Shown: positions 6,809 through 11,498 of the stretch, in pieces | Position numbering within the stretch: the stretch's first letter is position 1 | Layout: each line of letters begins with the position of its first letter | Position numbers and translations under genes: made by a program | Notes under the pieces: generated by a model | Database searches by the model: none | Seen by the model: only the letters and a program-made list of their open reading frames with translations | Told to the model about the DNA's origin: nothing | NCBI GenBank assembly: GCA_009927255.1 | Contig: RFNJ01000106.1 | Location: forward strand, 1 to 11,498 | Reading direction: 5' to 3' | Length of the DNA: 11,498 bases | Source: Pseudomonadota bacterium | Lineage (GTDB): Bacteria > Pseudomonadota > Alphaproteobacteria > UBA2136 > UBA6156

Positions 6809-6836
6809 ATAATAGTGCTCAAACCTCACCTGACAA
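6809..6836 (-). promoter_or_regulatory. Sigma-70-type promoter for the 6068-6769 gene
   Basis: On the minus strand -35 TTGTCA (6836-6831), a 16-nt spacer and -10 TATTAT (6814-6809), just after the gyrB stop codon at 6841. The surrounding sequence is AT-rich (TATTATATAA). No terminator is visible between gyrB and this gene, so read-through from gyrB is also possible. Confidence 0.6.
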
Positions 6837-6840
6837 CCCC

Positions 6841-9333
6841 CTAAACATCCAAGTTACTGACATTCAAAGCATTATTCACAATAAAATCCTTGCGCGGCTC
6901 CACCACATCCCCCATCAGCGTGGTAAAGATCCCATCCGCCACAATCGCATCCTCCACCCGCACTTGCAGCAGCACGCGGTTGTCGGCATTCAGCGTGGTG
7001 TCCCACAGCTGCTCGGCGTTCATCTCACCAAGGCCCTTGTAGCGCTGGATTTGCAATCCCTTACGCCCCTCACCCAAAATCGCCGCCACCAGTTCATCCG
7101 GCTTGCCCCACGCCTGTTCTTCCTTGGCAACATAAACCCCACCCGCCAATAACGGCTGCAACTCGGCCAACATGCCGCCCAGCGCCCGATACCCCGCCAT
7201 CGCCAAAGCCCCCCGCTCCAGCGTCTGCCGCTCCGGAATCCCCATCCGCACCCGCTGCAACACCAACCTTGGCGCACCATCACTCGCCTGCGCCACCTCG
7301 GCATTCCACGCCGTGGTTTCCGGCTCCAGCACCTTGTTCAGCACGGGTAGCAGCTTATTGGTCAATGCTTTCACGCTCTCAGCACTCTCAAAATCCGCCG
7401 CCGCCGCCCCACACTCCAGCAGCGCCCACACCATAAACGATGGCACATACGCCTGCTTCTCAATCCCCTGCACCAACCCCCGCGCCTTGGCCGCCAGCTT
7501 AAAGGTCGCCTCCACATCCTTGCCCACCCGCGTCTCGCCGCCGCGCAAACGCACACTCGCCCCTTCCAGCGCACTGCGCGAAAGATAATCCTCCAGCGCC
7601 GCATCATCCTTCAAATAAACTTCGCTCTTACCCTTCGCCACGCGGTAAAGCGGCGGCTGGGCAATATAAAGGTGCCCCCGCGCAATCAAGTCAGGCATAT
7701 TGCGGTAAAAGAACGTCAACAACAGGGTGCGAATGTGCGACCCATCCACATCCGCATCGGTCATGATAATAATCTTATGGTAGCGCAATTTCTCCAAGTT
7801 AAAGTCCTCGCGCCCAATCCCCGTGCCCAACGCCTTAATCAACGTCCCCACTTCGGCACTCGCCAACATGCGGTCAAAGCGCACCCGCTCCACGTTCAAA
7901 ATCTTGCCCTTCAGCGGCAGAATCGCCTGAATGGTACGGTCACGCCCCTGCTTGGCACTGCCCCCCGCACTGTCACCCTCAACAATAAACAGCTCGCACT
8001 TGCTCGGGTCTTTTTCGCTGCAATCTGCCAACTTCCCCGGCAAACTCGCCACTTCCAGCGGGCTCTTGCGCCGCGCCAGCTCACGCGCCTTCCGCGCCGC
8101 ATCACGCGCCACCGCGCTCTCAATCACCTTGTTCACCACCGCTTTGGCGTCAGCCGGATTCTCCTCAAAAAACGCCGTCAGCCACTCCAACACCACATTC
8201 TCCACCACCGGCCGCACTTCACTGCTCACCAGCTTGTCCTTGGTCTGGCTGCTAAATTTCGGGTCAGGCACCTTCACACTCAGCACGCAAGTCAAGCCCT
8301 CACGCGCATCGTCACCAGTCAAACCAGCCTCCAGCTTGGCCTTCTTCAAAATTCCACTTTCGTCGGCATATTTGTTAATCACCCGTGTCAGCGCGGCGCG
8401 GAAACCCACCACGTGCGTCCCGCCATCCTTCTGCGGAATGTTGTTGGTAAAGGGGTAAACATTCTCGCTATACCCATCATTCCACTGCAACGCGCACTCC
8501 ACCGCAATGCCATCCTTCTGGCCGGTAAAATAAATCGTCTGGCTCATCACACTCGCACGGTTGCGGTCAAGATGCTGCACAAACGCCTTCACCCCACCCT
8601 CATAATGCAACACGCTGCTCTTCGCCGCACCGTCCTCACCCACCACCCGCTCATCCACCAGCGTAATGTGCACGCCGCTGTTCAAAAACGCCAACTCACG
8701 CAAGCGGTTCAGCAACGTATCATGGTTAAACACCACCTGGGTAAACGTGGCGGTGGAAGGATAAAACCGCACCTCCGTCCCCCGCTCCTGCGTCTCACCC
8801 ACCTGCTTCAGCGGAAACTTCGGCTCGCCGTCGGCAAACTCCATCATAAACGCCTTACCACCACGCCAAATTTTCAAAACCAACAGGCTCGAAAGCGCAT
8901 TCACCACACTCACCCCAACCCCGTGCAACCCGCCAGAAACCTTATAGCTGTTCTGGTCAAACTTCCCCCCCGCGTGCAACTTGGTCATAATCACTTCAGC
9001 GGCCGAAACCCCTTCCTCGGGGTGAATATCGGTGGGAATCCCCCGCCCATTGTCCCGCACACTCGCACTGCCATCGGCATGCAGCGTCACCGTAATGCGG
9101 TCACAATAACCCGCAAGGCTCTCATCAATCGCATTGTCCACCACTTCATAAACCATGTGGTGCAAGCCGGTGCCGTCATCGGTGTCACCAATATACATGC
9201 CGGGGCGCTTGCGTACCGCATCCAACCCACGCAAAACCTTAATGCTATCCGCACCATAAGCCGCCTGCGCCGCCGTCATTTTGTCATCCTGAATCACCGG
9301 AGAATTCGCCGTCCGCACTGCCGCATCGCTCAT
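6841..9333 (-). CDS. gyrB: DNA gyrase subunit B
   Basis: 830 residues, the normal alphaproteobacterial size. GyrB is the ATPase subunit of the A2B2 gyrase that adds negative supercoils. GHKL ATPase residues: Glu63 and Asn67 (VYEVVDNAID), Asp94 (RDNGRGIP) and the GGLHGVGVSVVNAL lid (134-147). The transducer domain follows (about 240-410). The TOPRIM part has EGDSAGGSAKQGRDR from Glu452 and the Mg2+ triad MTDADVDGSH (Asp526, 528, 530). An alpha-type spacer (about 590-750) precedes QRYKGLGEMN and the end NNALNVSNLDV. The start is the ATG at 9333 with AAGGGA 8 nt upstream; the adjacent TTG at 9336 is less likely. The first 25 residues before YGADSIKVLRGL are a variable extension. Its leader carries two hairpins downstream of a possible promoter. 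Confidence 0.99.
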   Translation of the reverse strand: MSDAAVRTANSPVIQDDKMTAAQAAYGADSIKVLRGLDAVRKRPGMYIGDTDDGTGLHHMVYEVVDNAIDESLAGYCDRITVTLHADGSASVRDNGRGIPTDIHPEEGVSAAEVIMTKLHAGGKFDQNSYKVSGGLHGVGVSVVNALSSLLVLKIWRGGKAFMMEFADGEPKFPLKQVGETQERGTEVRFYPSTATFTQVVFNHDTLLNRLRELAFLNSGVHITLVDERVVGEDGAAKSSVLHYEGGVKAFVQHLDRNRASVMSQTIYFTGQKDGIAVECALQWNDGYSENVYPFTNNIPQKDGGTHVVGFRAALTRVINKYADESGILKKAKLEAGLTGDDAREGLTCVLSVKVPDPKFSSQTKDKLVSSEVRPVVENVVLEWLTAFFEENPADAKAVVNKVIESAVARDAARKARELARRKSPLEVASLPGKLADCSEKDPSKCELFIVEGDSAGGSAKQGRDRTIQAILPLKGKILNVERVRFDRMLASAEVGTLIKALGTGIGREDFNLEKLRYHKIIIMTDADVDGSHIRTLLLTFFYRNMPDLIARGHLYIAQPPLYRVAKGKSEVYLKDDAALEDYLSRSALEGASVRLRGGETRVGKDVEATFKLAAKARGLVQGIEKQAYVPSFMVWALLECGAAAADFESAESVKALTNKLLPVLNKVLEPETTAWNAEVAQASDGAPRLVLQRVRMGIPERQTLERGALAMAGYRALGGMLAELQPLLAGGVYVAKEEQAWGKPDELVAAILGEGRKGLQIQRYKGLGEMNAEQLWDTTLNADNRVLLQVRVEDAIVADGIFTTLMGDVVEPRKDFIVNNALNVSNLDV

Positions 9334-9395
9334 CAATATTATCCCTTTGCTTTTTTACCCACCAAACATACCAAAATCCGCCAAAAATAGCAACC

Positions 9396-9416
9396 AAAAA
9401 TCTGGCCCGCAGGGCC
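9396..9416 (-). terminator. Terminator-like hairpin inside the gyrB leader
   Basis: On the minus strand GGCCC-TGC-GGGCC (9416-9404) followed by AGATTTTT. The form is that of an intrinsic terminator, but it lies between the possible gyrB promoter and the gyrB start, so it would be an attenuator or a weak, leaky structure. The stem is only 5 bp. Confidence 0.4.
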
Positions 9417-9421
9417 ACCCC

Positions 9422-9448
9422 GTGAGCAAATGCGCAGCATTTACTCGC
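9422..9448. repeat. REP-like palindrome upstream of gyrB
   Basis: Arms GTGAGCAAATGC (9422-9433) and GCATTTACTCGC (9437-9448) pair over 12 bp with a GCA loop and one true mismatch on either strand. The flanks both read CGCAGGGC (9409-9415 region and 9446-9453), so palindrome and nearby hairpin form one compound unit of the kind seen for dispersed intergenic repeats. No second copy is in the window. Confidence 0.55.
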
Positions 9449-9465
9449 AGGGCAAAACCACCTTT

Positions 9466-9494
9466 TTTATCTCATAAAATCCATCAAGTCCCAA
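9466..9494 (-). promoter_or_regulatory. Possible gyrB promoter
   Basis: On the minus strand -35 TTGGGA (9494-9489), a 17-nt spacer and -10 GATAAA (9471-9466), four of six matches in each box. It would give a leader of about 125 nt that includes both hairpins at 9396-9448. No better promoter is seen nearer the gene. Confidence 0.4.
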
Positions 9495-9525
9495 CCCAAC
9501 CAAAGCCCCCAATCCATCGGATTCC

Positions 9526-9593
9526 GTGCCGGAAGGTGGGTGGGCCGATTTTTTCCTATCAAAAAATCGGGGTGCCCACCCCCTATCCGGCAC
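9526..9593. repeat. 68-nt long imperfect palindrome
   Basis: The outer arms GTGCCGGA / TCCGGCAC pair over about 8 bp at the ends, a middle G-rich arm pairs with GCCCACCC, and the inner 10-bp stem CCGATTTTTT / AAAAAATCGG is perfect around a 6-nt loop. The whole can fold into one long hairpin on either strand. It resembles a small non-autonomous mobile repeat (MITE-like) or a bidirectional terminator. No target-site duplication is evident. Confidence 0.65.
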
Positions 9594-9661
9594 CACCCGT
9601 GTCGCCAACCCTCCATGAAACTCCTACCTAAAAAATACAACCCCTAAAACCCTATACCCCC

Positions 9662-9687
9662 AAAAAAAGCAGGGGGCCAAAGCCCCC
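9662..9687 (-). terminator. Intrinsic terminator after the alpha-CTD-like gene
   Basis: On the minus strand GGGGGC-TTTG-GCCCCC (9687-9672) followed by TGCTTTTTTT, 16 nt past the stop codon. It has the same six-base stem as the terminator at 6028-6052, with a different loop. Confidence 0.9.
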
Positions 9688-9703
9688 CACTCATGCGCTA
9701 GTA

Positions 9704-10273
9704 TCAACCTTTTGGCCGCTGCCACCCCTTAAGCTCAGATTCCTCCATTCCAACGTGCAAACCTTGTGTGGCCAAATATTTCTCCAATTCAGACCGGCAA
9801 ACTGGTCCAAAGTTAGGAACATACTCGCCCCTTGAAAGCGGCTCATCATTCACCCGAATCCGCTTAGTCACTACACAACCCACATAGTGCCAACCTTGGT
9901 TAATAAGGGCGTTCTTCGTCCTCGGCGAAAGCTCGGCATCAAGAATCCGAACATCCAACTTCCCCCAAAGCGCCCGCGTCTCATCATCCACCTCCGGCGG
10001 CTCATCACCGCCCGAAGTATCAATGTTAGCATCCACCGGCACATCGCTCGTCGCTGCCACAAACGGCAAGTCGCTCTTCGCCACCGCCTGCAACACCAAC
10101 AATAAATGGTCGGTAAACACATTCAGCGGAATCTTCACTGCATGAGGGCTATCACCCTCACGGCTAATGCTCAAGCGCTCAATGTGCTCAAAGCCCAAGT
10201 CCGAGATAACTTTCTGCAGCTCCGGCGTCCAAGTCTTAACCTCAGCCACCAATTCAATGCGAATCATCGCCAT
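9704..10273 (-). CDS. Free-standing RNA polymerase alpha-CTD-like protein of unknown role
   Basis: 190 residues from the ATG at 10273 (residue numbers below start there). The C-terminal third (about 105-185) follows the alpha-CTD pattern: ILDAELSPRTKNALINQGWHY against LELSVRSANCLKN..IRY, then PNFG, then LEKYLATQGLHVGM against IKEVLA..GLHLGM, and a final GW. Residues matching E. coli alpha Arg265, Asn268, Asn294, Gly296 and Glu302 are kept (here Arg118, Asn121, Asn154, Gly156, Glu162), while the Lys298/Ser299 positions are changed and about seven residues are added before PNFG. The N-terminal half (1-80: VKTWTPELQKVISDLGFEHIERLSI...) is not the alpha assembly domain and is unrecognised; an acidic linker (about 78-100) joins them. 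It may bind DNA or touch transcription factors or sigma. An in-frame TTG at 10279 is better spaced from AAAGG than the ATG. Confidence 0.75.
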   Translation of the reverse strand: MAMIRIELVAEVKTWTPELQKVISDLGFEHIERLSISREGDSPHAVKIPLNVFTDHLLLVLQAVAKSDLPFVAATSDVPVDANIDTSGGDEPPEVDDETRALWGKLDVRILDAELSPRTKNALINQGWHYVGCVVTKRIRVNDEPLSRGEYVPNFGPVCRSELEKYLATQGLHVGMEESELKGWQRPKG

Positions 10274-10282
10274 GTCCAACCC

Positions 10283-10296
10283 ACACCTTTCAGTGT
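10283..10296 (-). promoter_or_regulatory. Small hairpin around the ribosome site of the alpha-CTD-like gene
   Basis: On the minus strand ACACT-GAAA-GGTGT forms a 5-bp stem (one T-G pair) with a GAAA loop; the AAAGG ribosome site spans the loop and one arm, so folding could limit translation. No promoter is clear in the 77-nt gap upstream; the gene may be read from the upstream DUF2939-like gene. Confidence 0.3.
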
Positions 10297-10350
10297 AGCT
10301 CCATGTGTCTCAAGCGGCCACCATGGCCACCCTTCAGCACCACCCGTATA

Positions 10351-11457
10351 CTATTTAGCCGCCCAAACGTCAACCCGCATCGCCTCCAGTGGCAACACGC
10401 GCACAAACTTCGCCCGCCCACTCGCCGCCACCGGCACCCGCCAGCGCTGCACCCGGGTCGCGCCAACCGGCAACTCACCGGGCAGAATCACCGCAAACTT
10501 GGTCAAACACCGCCCCGCCGCATCCCCCATCCCCACCCACAGCGGCACATCGCGCAACGTGCGGCTGCCGGTATTTTTCACCCGCAACGTCAGCTCAATC
10601 CCACCCATCACCGCCCGCTTGCCCACCGCCTGCGCCACAAGGCTCGGCCCCGCCGCCGGCTCAACGTCAGGCTCCCCAAGTGGCTCCAAAACTTCCACCA
10701 TCATCCCCGCCCGCCCCGCCGCCTCGCGCTTGGCCACCAGTTCACCCATCTGCGCAAGCGTCGCCGCAAAGTTCGGCACATCCGCCACCTGCCACGCGCC
10801 TTCACCCGCTGCACCACGGTCAAGCACCACTTGCAGCGGCAGCGTCACATTCAAGTCCTCGCGCCGCAGCGGCAACTCCATCACCATCAATCGCGCATCC
10901 TCCATCGCCACCTTCGCTGGCTGCACACGTAATTGTTCACCCCCCAACGCCTCCCACAGCTTCGCCAACAACCCTCCACGCACAACCTCACCCTGCTCCA
11001 CACTCGCCAAAGCATCATCACCCAAAGCTTCTGCCAACCCCGGCTTCACAAAATTATCAAAGTCAACCAAAGCCCCTTCGCGCCGCACCATCTCAGCCAA
11101 ATCCGCAGGCAGCTTCACCAGCTCACTATTCGGCATCGCAAAAACTTGGTTCACCACACTCCCCGCCACTGCCGGAACATCCACCAACCGCTGCACCGCC
11201 GCCACATCACCACTGCGCACCGCCACCACCGCACGGCCCAACACCTGCGCGGGCGAAAGCTCCCGCCCCTGCCACCAAACCACCGCCAAAACCACCATCG
11301 CCAGCACCACAAACCAGCGCCAAAACCGCCCAAAAAAACTACCAATTCCACCCCATAAACGCCCCAAAAAACTCACCCGCCGTGGCTGCGGTAACATAAT
11401 GTTACTAAAAGGTTTTCCCTGCACACGCGGCCCACTCTGCTGGCTTAAAGTCTCCAT
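10351..11457 (-). CDS. Membrane-anchored DUF2939-like protein
   Basis: 368 residues from the ATG at 11457. A basic, aromatic N-terminus (27-46) leads into one membrane segment (about 48-62, FVVLAMVVLAVVWW); the rest should be periplasmic. LSPAQVLGRAVVAVRSGDVA and AVQRLVDVPAVAGSVVNQV (67-104) match the DUF2939 signature (a repeat of Ala-rich helix, Asp, then VD.pav...l), and the later GAWQVADVPNF fits the end of that domain. The C-terminal 90 residues (ELTLRVKNTGSRTLRDVPLWV...) look like a small beta-sandwich of the FxLYD kind. No function is known for these families. The frame stays open from the ATG to the right edge, so an earlier start outside the window is possible; GGCGGGGG lies 11 nt before the ATG. 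The gene ends 77 nt before the alpha-CTD-like gene. Confidence 0.8.
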   Translation of the reverse strand: METLSQQSGPRVQGKPFSNIMLPQPRRVSFLGRLWGGIGSFFGRFWRWFVVLAMVVLAVVWWQGRELSPAQVLGRAVVAVRSGDVAAVQRLVDVPAVAGSVVNQVFAMPNSELVKLPADLAEMVRREGALVDFDNFVKPGLAEALGDDALASVEQGEVVRGGLLAKLWEALGGEQLRVQPAKVAMEDARLMVMELPLRREDLNVTLPLQVVLDRGAAGEGAWQVADVPNFAATLAQMGELVAKREAAGRAGMMVEVLEPLGEPDVEPAAGPSLVAQAVGKRAVMGGIELTLRVKNTGSRTLRDVPLWVGMGDAAGRCLTKFAVILPGELPVGATRVQRWRVPVAASGRAKFVRVLPLEAMRVDVWAAK

Positions 11458-11498
11458 ATTCTGCAAAACCCCCGCCCTAACTTCCTGAATATTCGCAT

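Larger units (their letters stand above)
9334..9703. other. Gene-free stretch upstream of gyrB
   Basis: About 370 bp with no convincing gene on either strand. From gyrB outwards it holds the gyrB ribosome site, a terminator-like hairpin (9396-9416), a 12-bp palindrome (9422-9448), a possible promoter (9466-9494), a 68-nt imperfect palindrome (9526-9593), an unremarkable A-rich segment (9594-9661) and the terminator of the next gene (9662-9687). Confidence 0.8.

Noticed and set aside
7672..9390. 572-codon open frame on the plus strand opposite gyrB
   Set aside because: Its protein is His/Arg/Pro/Gln-rich with no domain, it is the complement of a certain gyrB, and the C-rich strand has few stop codons.
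9347..9631. 94-codon plus-strand open frame in the intergenic region
   Set aside because: It runs straight through both palindromes and the hairpins, and has no ribosome site or recognisable product.
10347..10355. GTATACTAT shared with the palindrome at 1140-1154
   Set aside because: Only nine bases match, the second site is not a full palindrome, and some shared 9-mers are expected by chance in a window of this size.
10106..11488. 460-codon plus-strand open frame
   Set aside because: Ser/Thr/Ala/Pro-rich shadow of the minus-strand DUF2939-like and alpha-CTD-like genes, and it spans the gap between them.
1..11498. CRISPR array, tRNA, rRNA, integrase or transposase
   Set aside because: I looked on both strands and saw no regular spacer array, cloverleaf with CCA-type end, rRNA-like sequence or recombinase motif.

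Overview
The window reads as chromosomal DNA of an alphaproteobacterium. The evidence is the alpha-type GyrB C-terminus (ending in NALNVSNLDV) and the remains of the order ctpA - yibQ-type deacetylase - rppH, which is common in that class. No tRNA, rRNA, CRISPR array, transposase or phage structural gene is visible. Every supported gene lies on the minus strand, so the given strand is template throughout. It is very C-rich and G-poor, and this skew creates many long false open frames on the plus strand.

Layout in the direction of transcription (right to left): (1) a membrane-anchored DUF2939-like protein at the right edge; (2) a 190-residue protein of unknown role whose C-terminal third resembles the C-terminal domain of RNA polymerase alpha (alpha-CTD), closed by a strong hairpin terminator; (3) a gene-free stretch of about 370 bp holding a long imperfect palindrome, a possible gyrB promoter and a pair of hairpins; (4) gyrB; (5) an unrecognised gene with its own promoter, a duplicated DEYGP motif and a strong terminator; (6) ispH - resB - ctpA - yibQ, closely spaced and probably one transcription unit; (7) a second unrecognised gene with a good promoter, a perfect 15-nt palindrome over its -35 box and a strong terminator; (8) the start of rppH, cut by the left edge.

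Functionally, gyrB (DNA supercoiling), ispH (last step of the MEP isoprenoid pathway), resB (system II cytochrome c assembly), ctpA (periplasmic processing protease), the deacetylase-like envelope protein and rppH (mRNA 5' pyrophosphate removal) are core genes. Between them sit three one-gene inserts (278-1069, 6068-6769, 9704-10273), each closed by its own hairpin terminator. Two have visible promoters, and two end directly against the start of a housekeeping gene (rppH, ispH) with little room for a new promoter. That pattern, with the free-standing alpha-CTD-like protein, is the most notable content. I see no multi-gene defence or biosynthetic system.
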